Assembly (NCBI GenBank): GCA_047495785.1
Contig: JBLDXI010000011.1
Span: 1,860,001-1,924,000, forward strand
Direction: 5' to 3'
Source: Lepidodermella squamata
Taxonomy: Eukaryota; Gastrotricha
Length of the DNA: 64,000 nucleotides
Shown here: piece by piece, positions 46,929 through 57,365 of the stretch
Layout: each line of letters starts with the position of its first letter
Numbering within the stretch: the stretch's first letter is position 1
Position numbers and translations under genes: made by a program
Notes under the pieces: model-generated
Database searches by the model: none
Told to the model about the DNA's origin: nothing
Seen by the model: only the letters and a program-made list of their open reading frames with translations

Positions 46929-47410
46929 TATGGATTTCGAATTGCAGAGGACATGGACTCCGTTTCAGTTCTTGGCTTCGCCGATGATACTACTCCAATT
47001 GCTAATAGCCGCGAATCTGCATGCATTCTAGTCAGAATGTTTTCTGAAATCGATTTGGACGTTAATGTTCGCAAATGCAAAGCCATCGTCGTTGAAAATA
47101 GCGAATTGTCGACGGATCCATTGATAATAGACGAAGATCAAACAATTCCTGTTCTGCACCCTACGGAGACTATCAAATATCTTGGAGTGACATTTACTGA
47201 GTAGTTGACGTTTGATCTTTTGAAGTTCTTTATTTTCAACCGAGAAATATTTCGGTAACCTTATCATTCATGTCAATATTCAGACTCGTGATATTTTTTT
47301 CTGCTGTACTGCTTTGCGAGACTTTCAGAAAAGCCGCAGAGTTGCTGGAAGAAATCGATGAATAAATCGAAAAATTCAGTTTCATACACAAATAATGGTC
47401 ATATTATACT

Positions 47411-47555
47411 ACTGTCTTTAGGAGATAATCAAATCGAGCTCCGATTATCCGAGGCCGCAGGCCGAGGATGATCGGAGCGAGTTTGCAGGGACACAAAAGG
47501 GTCCGAGGCCGAAGACCGAGGACTTTTTGTGTCCCGATTAGCTCCTAAAGACAGT
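47411..47555. mobile_element. Short fold-back element (145 bp)
   Basis: The ends are inverted repeats: ACTGTCTTTAGGAG at the left and its exact complement at the right. They extend into ATAATC/CTAATC. The inside folds again: GGGACACAAAAGGGTCCGAG pairs with sequence ending in CTTTTTGTGTCCC, and CCGAGGCCGCAGGCCGAGG is self-complementary. It would make a strong cruciform or RNA hairpin. No coding capacity; a small MITE is the simplest reading. Confidence 0.75.
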
Positions 47556-47975
47556 TGTAAAATGTTCATTATGCTCCGATGTCACTTTTTCGGCAGGACA
47601 AATTACGCAACACGTTTTGATGGGAAGACAAAATTGTTTCTTGTGCATTTTGTTTTTTTCGTGCGTCGCTTTTTTATTCAATTATTCATGCTATGATTTT
47701 GCTGCTGTGAGCATAATTGCCTGTTAAAATTTCGCGATTGAACCTATGGAGCAGGTGAAAAACTCGAATTCGAGATTTCGATTCGTTGTGGCAATGACAT
47801 TTTGGTCACAGGTATCACAACCTTTTTACATACCTTCATTGCTTATTCTAATAAGGTAGAGATCTATAGAATTGGTTTCTTTCGGTTTTCGCCAAAATTC
47901 AGGGGCGCAACCTTTTAATTTTTGTATGCCGCTTTTGCTTGATTTTCTCATTTTTTTCTGATGCTTCTCCTGTTA

Positions 47976-48050
47976 GCAGAACCAAATTTACGGTGAGCGG
48001 AACCAAATATGCTGTAGCGGAACCGAATTTGCTGTTAACGGAACCAAATC
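47976..48050 (+). repeat. Tandem repeat of about 21 bp, 3.5 units
   Basis: Successive units begin AGAACCAAATTTACGGTGAG, GGAACCAAATATGCTGTAGC, GGAACCGAATTTGCTGTTAA and GGAACCAAAT. Inverted versions (GGTTCCGCAATAAGG, GGTTCCGCCCACAG) occur at 48222-48275, and similar words lie near 27590-27790. The whole 47976-48290 stretch is probably one interspersed element. Confidence 0.7.
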
Positions 48051-48436
48051 GAGGCCTGAAATCGATTTTCGGATATTTATTGCGGGTCAAGATTGGCCAC
48101 AATAATTCTGCGGAACCAATGAATTTAGCGCATCATTATCCATAAGACGGAGTGTTCGGTTCAAAATTCATGCTTAGCCTAAAATCCGTAGAAATATTCA
48201 AAAAATGACTCCTTATTTCGACTTTGGTTCCGCAATAAGGAAAGTAGGTTCCGCCCACAGTAAATTTGCTACCGCTTAAAGATATTCCGTTTCATCTATT
48301 GCTGCTGCCCAAAAGGAGCAGTAAACAATACGCAGAAAACTTGGGTCTTTGAACAACATCGCTAGTGAAATGCAATTTATAACAAAATGAAAATTCAAAA
48401 GAAAAAAGCTTTCAAAAAATTGGTTGAATTTTTCTA

Positions 48437-49097
48437 CAGCGTGACCAAAAAATTCCGCAGAGCGCGAATTCGATGCGCATCAATTTAATGAGGAGTTTCA
48501 AGAAATTGAGGAGTTCCATTGGCCAGAGGTGGAAACAGGTCGGAAAAACTCAACCCAACCCGATCGGCGACCCAACCGGCACCCAGGTCACCCACCGGCA
48601 ACCCAAACCGGTAGAAAGCCGGTTTACCGGCTATGTACCGGCTTTTGACCGGTTTCAAGAGCACGTTTCCCAAACAAAAACAGCGTGAATCATGCAACCG
48701 CTCTCTTTATAATTCAAAATGCCCTTCAACCACTATGAATCACCAAAATTCTAAAAATCAATTAGCGCAGGCCACTGATTGTTGATAAAAGCTTCCTTTC
48801 TACGCCTGTCACGAAGAATTTTTCGCGGAAGTCTCACGACCGGTTCTATTCGCTAAATTTATGGCTTTCATGCCGAAAATTCCAATTTACCGGTCAACCG
48901 GCTGGAATTTAGTCAACCCATACCCAACCGGCGACCTGGCCCAACCGGCAACCGGGAGACTTACCGGCCGGTCAACCCGACCTGTTTCCACCTCTGCCAT
49001 TGGCAAAAGAATGCTTGAAATTCTTCAACTTCTTAAAACTCCTGATTAAATTGATGCGCACCGAATTCCCGCTCTGCGGAATTTTTTGGCCACCCTG
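48437..49097. mobile_element. TA-flanked MITE with about 75-bp inverted ends (outer element)
   Basis: Left end CAGCGTGACCAAAAAATTCC and right end (complement) CAGGGTGGCCAAAAAATTCC continue as inverted repeats through CGCAGAGCG, GAATTC, TGCGCATCAATTTAAT and AGGAGTTT, with scattered mismatches. It is flanked by TA on both sides (48435-48436, 49098-49099), the Tc1/mariner-type target. It holds no transposase and is itself split by a hAT-type element at 48524. Confidence 0.82.
48524..48996. mobile_element. hAT-type MITE nested in the TA-flanked MITE (473 bp)
   Basis: Inverted ends CAGAGGTGGAAACAGGTCGG match exactly over 20 bp, and the element is flanked by the perfect 8-bp duplication CCATTGGC (48516-48523 and 48997-49004). 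The 8-bp duplication and CAGAGGTGG-type ends are the signature of hAT transposons. The interior is dense in CCGGTT/AACCGG words, giving many small hairpins. No transposase frame. Confidence 0.9.
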
Positions 49098-49143
49098 TAA
49101 TTAGGTCTTAGGTCATAGATTGTCTTGTTTGTCTTGTTTGTCT

Positions 49144-49205
49144 TGTTGTCTCTTTTAGTGCCTCCGCTTATCGGCCGATAAGCGGAGGGACTGAAAGAGA
49201 CAACA
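49144..49205. repeat. 62-bp near-perfect palindrome
   Basis: Centre between 49174 and 49175 in TCGG|CCGA. The inner 28 bp (CCTCCGCTTATCGG and its complement) are perfect, and pairing extends out to TGTTGTCTC / GAGACAACA with a few mismatches. A further half-copy, TAAGCGGAGTGTCCCTCCGC, follows at about 49213. Just upstream is TGTCTTGTT repeated in tandem. Probably a tiny fold-back element. Confidence 0.75.
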
Positions 49206-50710
49206 TGAAATAAGCGGAGTGTCCCTCCGCTTATTAGTGATGATGAAACAATGGTAAAAAAGGGACATCGGAGTATAATGACTGAAAACCACAAGTGACG
49301 GAAAATGATGGAAAACGCGTGTCGTAGGCTATTTTAGGCTCCTCCAATGCCTAAGCCTATCTGAGGCCAACTTCGATCTGCAAAATGCTGAATTCGTCAA
49401 ATGTTTGAAAAAATGAGCAAAGCTTAAATAAGGCCAAATTCGAGGTTGCTATTTTTTTCATTTTCGGCCGAATCTCAGAATGCATATCGAAGCCTAACTT
49501 GGAGGTTGGCCATTTTGCCTCGAGGCCAAGCAAAAAATGGCCAAGTTGGCCAAGTTGGCGTTGAAAAAGAGGAATCCGTGTATTTTATTAATGCGTCCGG
49601 AGAAAAAAAGCTGTGTATCCCATGAAACGCGTCAAACAAGTAAGTACATGCCATTCTAATAAAACTTGATTCAGGTCATATACTATAGGCACATTTACGG
49701 ATCCGCGGTGGTTTCCTCCGGCCACTAAAAAGCCGTGAAATGCTAGTTTTCTCTAACAATTATTTGCTCGCACGCTATTGGTCGATTCAAAAATGAACGC
49801 GGGAGTCGCATTAATGCCGCTGCGAAACAAAATAACCGTCGACTTCACAGATTCATGGCTTATAATTCAGACCGGCCCGAATAAAAGAGCTTCATTTTCA
49901 GATGGTTTTAAGAAGGTTTTCTGTGAAAATGATTGGAACAATTTTCCGAAAAAATCCCAAATCCATTGAAATCAATAATTGAAAAAAATTAGCAAAGGCT
50001 GTGAATTTCATCCCAATTTCAACATTTTTGACGCATTAAAATCACCAAAATATATCGCCGAAAATTCAAGAGAAAATTGTCAATAAAAAGCATGGAAAAA
50101 TTAGACGCAAAATTCAGCTTAACTTGATAATGAAAACAAAAGAGGGGTTATTATCACCATCTTCGATCCTGAACACAGCTTTTTTCAGGTGGAATTTGAA
50201 ATTGGAATATCAATAAATTTTAGATAAAACCGAGATGAATGTCAGCCTTCAACGAAACGTCAAGAACTCGGCTGTTATATTTTTATTTCTCTTATTTTCG
50301 TGTTACTCCGTCTGCTATTTCAACTCAGCAAAAAAGTCGGCACAACGTGGCCTATGAAGAGCTATAATAATAATAATAAAAAGGAGGAAAATAGCTGCAA
50401 ATTCATTTTATTGAATGAAGAGAAAAAACAAGCTCGATTTTATCAAATGTTATCATCAGGTTTGGCAGCAAGAGATTTACCAGAAATCTATGAATGAAAT
50501 TGATTATTAGTAATTATTAAGTATAGTAGAGGTCACTAGTGTTAACTACTAACAGCTGCGTGCAAAAAACAAGGCTTTATTGCAAGCACTAATGTGACAT
50601 CGCAATACACCAAGGACCAAGGGTAAGAAATGACGTGTTGTAAGCATTGAGTGAGAAGAAGAGTTGAAGAGAGAGAAGAGTTCAACCAATTCCAAATAAG
50701 TCGAAAATAA
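49206..50710. other. Intergenic region
   Basis: No supportable gene. Contains GGCCAAGTTGGC-type short repeats around 49500-49560 and AT-rich sequence with an AATAAT run near 50365. Confidence 0.45.
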
Positions 50711-51442
50711 TCATTTTTTGGCACTTTTCGATCCATATTTTGACTTAATCATTTGCATCAAACTGTGATGGCGCTTTTGGTAGTTAATGGGCCTGACCGA
50801 TCCACTCGCCGGGCGACCTCGCTGCTGGGCTGCTGAGGAGCCAACTTTGTAGAAGGTGCGCCGCCCAATCGCAGTCGACTGCACGTGAATTTTAGACCCA
50901 AACCTTCGATTTCGGCTGGTCGCCAAAGATCGAGCCAAAAATGACTGAACAGCCGAATTGCCGTCATCCACAGCTTTGCTTGTTCGAAGAGCAAATTTAT
51001 TCAGCAAAAAGAGGAGTGCGGGATCGCTGGCTGATTTTTCGGCCAAATTTAGCACTTTTTCGCCTAGAACAGCGAGATTAGCTCTGACATCTTCAACCTT
51101 GGGACCTGAAGAGGGCAATAAAGTTTCATCAAGCTCAGGTTCATCGGCCCCGGGTTGCGGGAATTCGACCAAGGCCGTGTCATCAAAATTGTCATCACCA
51201 TGTCCCGTTATAACTGGCTCGTTCTCCGGGCGTGGTAGGTCAGCTAAACCGAGAAACAGGTTGGTCGGGTAGTTTTTCCCGGTAGCTAAAAAAGCAATGA
51301 GCTGTTTCACTTCAGGCGTATCAATTACAAGTTTGCTGGTCGGCAAGGCAATGTTCAGCTTTTCCGCAGTGTATACCTGGGAACAATAAAACAAGTTTCC
51401 AAATTTTCCAATTTTCGTTGCGAAAAAGGCAATAGTCCGCAT
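50711..51442 (-). CDS. Unrecognised protein, possibly C-terminal part of a transposon-derived protein
   Basis: Open frame of 243 aa from the ATG at 51442; it is open up to 51493 without an ATG, and an upstream exon may exist. The N-terminal part has ordinary composition and the middle is acidic (TGHGDDNFDDTALVEF, ADEPELDETLLP). Then comes a helical stretch and a strongly basic tail with HVQSTAIGRR, QQRGRPASGS and KSKYGSKSAKK. A phrase of the type VQPTAxxRR...GRP occurs, as I recall, near the C-terminus of transposase-derived proteins in invertebrates, so this may be the end of such a gene. That is inference; no catalytic domain is visible. Confidence 0.45.
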   Translation of the reverse strand: MRTIAFFATKIGKFGNLFYCSQVYTAEKLNIALPTSKLVIDTPEVKQLIAFLATGKNYPTNLFLGLADLPRPENEPVITGHGDDNFDDTALVEFPQPGADEPELDETLLPSSGPKVEDVRANLAVLGEKVLNLAEKSASDPALLFLLNKFALRTSKAVDDGNSAVQSFLARSLATSRNRRFGSKIHVQSTAIGRRTFYKVGSSAAQQRGRPASGSVRPINYQKRHHSLMQMIKSKYGSKSAKK

Positions 51443-51781
51443 CTCACCAGGTGTTTGCAGAATCTGCCTGTTCGACCCTTGGGGCAGGAACACGATAGCA
51501 CCTAATCCTGCTGTAAGCTTACAGTTTATTTAGTTTTTTTACTGTAATTTTTTGAAAATATGAAAAAGCAAGTCGGATGATTTTAGTCACATTTTTGCTT
51601 GTCGGATGATGAAGGAAGACATTGGTCGGATGAAAAACGTTTTCCCCCGTTTCATGTATCACGTGGGGTGTCAAACAGATCAGAACGCGCAAGGCATTGT
51701 AACACAACTAATGAATCATTTCGAAAATTAACACAGTCTTCAGGTTAGATAAATTTATCAATATTGATGGATTCCATTACA

Positions 51782-54686
51782 CTACATCAACGAAGCTAAC
51801 AATATGCAGATTAACGACATCGCAGTTTCAAGAGCATAATTTCGATGGGCGCCGCTGGTAACGTCAGAAGCAGTAACGAGTTTAGGCTTTCCATTAGGCC
51901 CATCTCTATTGCAGTCAAGTCCAACAGCAGCAGTTGGTGGGGATCGACAAGCTTCGGTTACTTGCCTCATTTCCTTCGCCGACAGGGGTGAATCGTAGAC
52001 TGAGATACAGGCCATATTGTCACCTTCCATCAAGCCGTACTTCGTATTGGTTTCGCGATCTAAAGCCCCTCCGACTACAATCGACGGCACCCACTGAATG
52101 GCCGAGTCTGATGCGTAGAACAGCCTCCGATCGACATTTGTTGAATTCGAGTACATGGTATTCGTTTCATATCCAAGGTTCAAGTAGTAGGAAACAATAA
52201 GAGTAATCGATTTATGGAATTGGTAAATCGTCAATTGCTGATCACTCGAATTATAAGTAAGTCCAATGAAATTCCAGGCCCAGCAGAGATCTGGTAAAGC
52301 TAGAGACGCTGCGACACTGCTGTTCCTTTTGTTGTAAACTTTGATATTGAGCATGTAGTCCTTTGTGCAATGAAGGGTTAGAAACGAGTTCTCCAGTTCC
52401 ATCTCAAAAAGTCCACTAGGCCGGCCATCGCCTCGATCTGGCTTTCCACTACCTCGGTAGCTCACACTTTCGAAGAAAGCAACTGAAAATCCTGTTGGTT
52501 TCAGTGGTACCATTGTCTTGTACACAGCCAGAGTTTTATTTTCCCTCGTGTCCATATCACTGCAGCAGAAACCAGCAGCAAAGCTGAGGTAGCCGGAAAA
52601 TTCTCCGTAGGGCGAACTACTATCCAAAGCAGCACTATACGATTTGCTATCTGGTTTTATCCCGCAAATTGCGTCGTTCAGTTGCGTGCTTTTGTCCAGA
52701 TATGGCGCAAATACAAGAGATTTAGGATTCGGCCATGGAACACCACGTTGTACTGAAAGAAATAACTATTGGTTAGATGCACATTGAAAAAGACAGGTTG
52801 CTGTAACCTTCTTATTACAACATCATGAACAGGTGGCAAAGATGTTATGTAATAGGTACTTGATATATATTAGCTGGCGAAATTGAAATTATGATTATCA
52901 TGTGACGTACTAGGACGTCGGGGCTCCTATCTCCACATACAAAATTCTCGTCACGTGCCGGAATAATGCAAATGATTCACGTAACCGCGGACTAAACATA
53001 GTTATTTAATGGCAAATTGAAAATTATTTATTTTAATTATTTTTGGTTATTTATTTTGGTTATTTTGGTTAATCGGAATTAAAAAAAAATTCCAGATTTG
53101 TAAAGATTGCTTAAAGATTCGTTTTTCATACGCAGAAAAAATGGCTTGAGATTATTGCTAAAACGCTCAAGTCGGGGCCCATATTAGTTCCGTTCGGCCC
53201 CCAAGCGTCAGTTGCGCAATTGGATGGTGAAAGTGGGCTCAACGCAAAACACCAAGTCGAAATTTTGAATGGAATTTCGGCCTAAAAGGTCTATTTTCGA
53301 GGCGTTGGCCCAAGCACGGCGGAGAACTATGGGAACCAGTGCTATTGTTGGGCACTCGCCGTTCGGGCCGGGACTTGATACAGTTATCGGGTCGGGCGTT
53401 GGTTGTAGGATGATCCAAGCCCGGCGGCCCGAGTAAAGCGCTGGTTTCTATTGTTGTCCGCCGTGCCAACATCTTGGGCGGCGGCCGGCCCGTGTGCGGT
53501 GGAGCGTGATTCTTTCGAATTTGTTAAATTTACAGTGAACGTCGCATACGGGCATGTTTTAAAGCGGCCCGAGCTCGGAGCTGCAAATCATTCTTACCCG
53601 TCCGCACACGACCAGAATTCGGGCTGGGGCCTCATTCTCGCGCGGAAAATTAAAATAAATCAGTTTTACACCACCTTTTTGCGCGCAAGTCATTCACAGG
53701 AAAAGAGCCGCTTTTTCCATATCACCTCGCGCCTCAAAAGGGATTTAAACAAGCCTAAATACGAGTTATTCAACGACGCTAACGATATCGCATACCATAT
53801 GCAGTGTTGTCAACGAATGCAGCCATCTTACTTACCGTTTCCGTCACGCTTGCAGTCAACTGTCGGGGATTTCTTAGGAGCCTCACGACATGATTCCGGC
53901 AATAGCCCGATTTCTTTCGAATTCAATGCGGCATTGAACATCGAGAAACAGAACAAGTTCTGTCCGGGCCGGAATCCCCATTCTCGGTAAACATCCCTAT
54001 CCAAAGCATTACCGAGCGTTACTTGACTCCATTCTCCGCCGATTTGCACGGGCTTGGACATATTGCCAGAAGCCGACTTTGTTGAATTGGTCTTAGGATC
54101 GATGACAAAGGCCGTTAGTTGGCTCGCTGAACTATCGTGGGATATCGCAAAAAATCGCCAATTATCAACCCCACAAGCGCTTGAGACGTTGAGCTTGATT
54201 GTCATATTTATATCGTCCTTATCAAAAATTTTGACGATCAGGTCATCTGACAAGCAGACAACTGTTAGAAATGACTTGTCGGTTTCAAGTTCCAGCAAAC
54301 CAGCATCAGTGTTAGGCAATGATCTCAGGTAAAACGATAGTGTGAAGCTAGGCTTTATCGGAATGGGACGATAGATTGTTAGATAGTCCCAATTTCTTCC
54401 AATGTCTGTACTCAAAGAGTACGAACCAGATTGATTGTTAAATGGGTCGTTTCTCGGTATAAATGCGGCATAAGAGCTCGTGTTTACTGGAGCTAAGTTG
54501 CAGATTCTATCATTTAAATCGTTGTTTCTGTCCATCTGGGCATGAAATACTAAAGCGTCGAGTCTCGGCCAGGCAATGGCTGCTGTCGAAATTGATGTAC
54601 AGTTAGCATTCAAAATTGTATTAGTGCATGATCATACCTGGAGCTAAAGACCCGAATGATAACAATACAAGATAAACCGGCTTCAT
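51782..54686 (-). CDS. GPI-type protein with two LamG/ConA-like domains (copy 3)
   Basis: Intact third copy, 588 aa. Exons: 54638-54686 (signal peptide MKPVYLVLLSFGSLAP), 53836-54582 and 51782-52752, all phase 1. The domains carry the same landmarks as copy 1: FHAQMDRNNDLNDRICNLAP, GLLELETDKSFLT, FSMFNAALNSKEIG, DCKRDGNG, then in domain 2 FAPYLDKS, GLFEMELENSFLTLHC and VYDSPLSAKEMRQVTEAC. The C-terminus differs from copies 1 and 2 (HRNYALETAMSLICILLASLM) but is still a GPI-type tail. The second intron is 1083 bp against 163 bp in copy 1 and 51 bp in copy 2, and includes a GC-rich insertion at about 53160-53660. Confidence 0.87.
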
Positions 54687-55458
54687 CACGACGCAGCTGG
54701 GCAAGTTAAATCAATAAGATTTTAAACTGATCCACACTTTCAATAACTTCAAGGCCGACGCCGTGTCAAGCATGCATGTGATGTAAATGCCATTGACACA
54801 GCAGCTTTTCATGTTAATAATGTTGAGTCAATAGTATTAATACCTTTAATACGGATGAAATATTACGGAGCATGTCGTCGTGAATGTGATTCAATATGTC
54901 AAATGTACCTAGATTATCATTTGCGGCTTTGTCGCCAAGAGAACGCGGCATTCAAGAGCAAATATTAGAAAGTTGGCTTTTTACGCGAAAATTGCTATGC
55001 TACGATCTTGGATGCCGGAGCTGCCATGGAAGCAAAATTTTTTTGTTGATGTATTTGTGAAAGTTACTCATATTACTCAAAATGCTCAACATGTGCTCAG
55101 AAACACAACGTGTGCCCAACCTTAACCGCGGTCCACCCAAGTCACTGGTGCCATAGAGAACAGAAGTACAAGAGAGAAAATCGCGCTGGAAACTTGAAAC
55201 ATTAATTCGAAGCGGTTTTCTTCGAGCGGGATCTTTTGTGGATAGAAATGGTCAGCAGACCACTTATACTTCGACCCTACTACAATTTATGTTGAAGGAA
55301 TCGCGTTCGTCATTAGATCATTTGATAGTCATTAGATTTTTCTGAATCACTCATTTATTACATTAATAGGAATCTGTCAATCGCCAAAATGTCCAACATT
55401 CACAATTCTATTAAGAAAAAATTATGAAAAGGAACAGAAGTAGCATATTTATATGAAC
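54687..55458. other. Intergenic region upstream of LamG copy 3
   Basis: No gene. Contains GATGAAATATTACGGAGCATG and GTGATTCAATATG at 54852-54900, present again at about 59290-59335, so LamG-type flank sequence was duplicated beyond the genes. Confidence 0.5.
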
Positions 55459-56820
55459 GGTAAAATAAAATCTGCCGCCCCAAAAGGTAATAGTCCGCCC
55501 TCGTTTAGAGGTGCGCCCTAAAGTAAACAAAGTCGCCTTGACTGGTTAAACCACCGCCCATTTTCATTTATCCAACTTGGGCAGCAAATTGTTTATTTAA
55601 ATCAGTGCTTCGCAAACTCGGATTTTTTCCGGCCACGTGTGGCCGGCTGGGCAGATCATGGCGGCCCATTGGCTGGCGGTACGATTTTCTCAAAGGATTG
55701 CTGGAATGCGGCCGGATGCCTTGTTTCGCACGATCATAACCCGAAAATCAGCCCGTTATGCACTATTTTCAGCTAAAATTGTGGCTGGAGCTTAGGCTTT
55801 CCGGCCGCCAAAAATGCCGATGGTGAAAACAGTTTGCGGAGCACTGATATAAGCTGTTCGAATAAGACCTTCGGATGAGGATAGCAGCCCGATGGGCGAT
55901 ACATAGCACGGTCTACCAAATAAAACTACACGTTATAGGTTAGCGCTACCGTTGATCTAATAGCGATGGCTGTTCGCAATAGGTCTTAGCTCTTTAATAG
56001 CCATATCGCAAATTTTTTGACAACAAAACTGAACAGCAAAGTTAGTTCCTATTTATTACAGGTAGTAACTGTAGTGACCATTTTAGTGACCGGACATCGA
56101 ATCCTTCACACATAGCTTATCCGGCGCGTAAACATTCGAACGCAGATAATCCCTTGATCCCCGGCAAGTCGCTTTAACGCGGCGAGCTTGCAACACCTTC
56201 GACAGGCATGCGAGGGGCGCAGCGGGTGTGTGAACTTTCAGTAGTAGTAAAATGCTTGAAGAGAGATGCAACCAACGTCGTAATTTGTTCGGCCTGTAAT
56301 AAGCATGCCTTGAACATAAATCCGCCCTAAAACCTCTTGGAGTAATGACTCATTATTCTTCCTAGCAAAACCTGGCCGGTGGACGATTGGTAAGTGTCTT
56401 ATGTCCTAATATGTCCCTGCTCAAGGATTAGTGGCTATTGCTTTTACGACTATTGCTTTACTGCTCAGATCCCAAAAAATCGTCCGCGCGATATTCCTAT
56501 CGCTATCGTCCGCGGTAATCATATCCCATGTAGTAGTTATTTTGGTTCATATACCGGTTCAGCCGATGTAATATTGATACCAAATAAAGGAATAGAGATG
56601 CGGTTAATAGGCATCATCATCACATTTGTGTTTTTCTTATTCTAACGGGGCGACGTTTTATATTTCAAGGCGTCTGATTATCAGTCAGGTGCGGCTTTTC
56701 GCCTTGAGGGGCGGATTAAGGTGGATTAGTGCGGCGATCACGCAATGAGGGCGACTTTATTTATTTTTGGGCGACAGAAATGGGGCGAACTTTTACCTTT
56801 TTGGGCGACAGATTTTACCT
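55459..56820. mobile_element. Inverted-repeat element of about 1.36 kb, CGCCC-rich ends
   Basis: Left end AAAATCTGCCGCCCCAAAAG, GTAATAGTCCGCCC and right end (complement) AAAATCTGTCGCCCAAAAAG, GTAAAAGTTCGCCC are about 85 percent alike over 34 bp. Subterminal copies of AAAGTCGCC add to the pairing on each side. Inside I find no transposase; the ORF at 56394-56645 has no recognisable domain. No target duplication could be fixed. Probably a non-autonomous DNA transposon. Confidence 0.6.
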
Positions 56821-57365
56821 CACCCTTTATAAGAACCATCAGGATGAGCAACATCGAAACCTCAGGTTATAGAAGATTCATAATTATATTATTTATCAGG
56901 CTGGTATTAATTGATCCATTTATTATTTTTAAAACATGACAAAAGTCTATTTACAGGCGTCGGATTTCTAATGACTGAATGTTTAGTATCTTTAGGTTTG
57001 CTTCGTAATTAGGTCGATTAGGATCAAGATCGGAGTAGCCCTGAGGCATACGTGTCGTGTAAAACATTTCTGGACACTTTCGATCAAACGGGGATCACCA
57101 ATTAGGGTTGGCGACCACACACTAATCGCATGTTCTAAAAGAGGACGCACATAGACACAATAAGCCCGTCACGGGACCTTGGCCTTTAACCCTCTAAGGC
57201 CGGGAGCGTGTATACTCAAACTACGACTTTTCACCTTGAATTCTCATACTTCCGGATTTTTGCCGGCCAAATGGTTTGGCATACTTTTAGATGACCATCT
57301 AAATACCCCGATTCCGAAACCCGCAGACTCGCCGCGTTGATGACGTAACACAGGTGAACGCGCAA

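Larger units (their letters stand above)
45567..47204 (+). mobile_element. R2/NeSL-like non-LTR retrotransposon RT domain, interrupted
   Basis: Reverse-transcriptase domain in two blocks. Block 1 (45567-45935) reads KQQRGFVNSPGTYINS, VVVFLDLAKAFDNIGFEHI (motif A with catalytic Asp) and RGVMQGSPISQSVFNL (motif B). Block 2 (46937-47204) reads VSVLGFADDTTPIAN (motif C with the Asp pair) and ETIKYLGVTFTE before a TAG. The two are separated by a 984-bp inserted element (45945-46928). A one-base slip in the A-run near 45927 also shifts the frame next to the insertion. No 5' or 3' end of the element is recognisable, so this is a dead fragment. Confidence 0.9.

Noticed and set aside
48473-48688. Pro/Arg-rich ORF
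   Set aside because: Lies inside two nested MITEs; the proline-rich look comes from the CCGGTT repeats.
53451-53990. 179-codon plus-strand ORF
   Set aside because: Runs through the second intron and antisense to exon 2 of LamG copy 3. The GC-rich insert explains the open frame; no domain seen.
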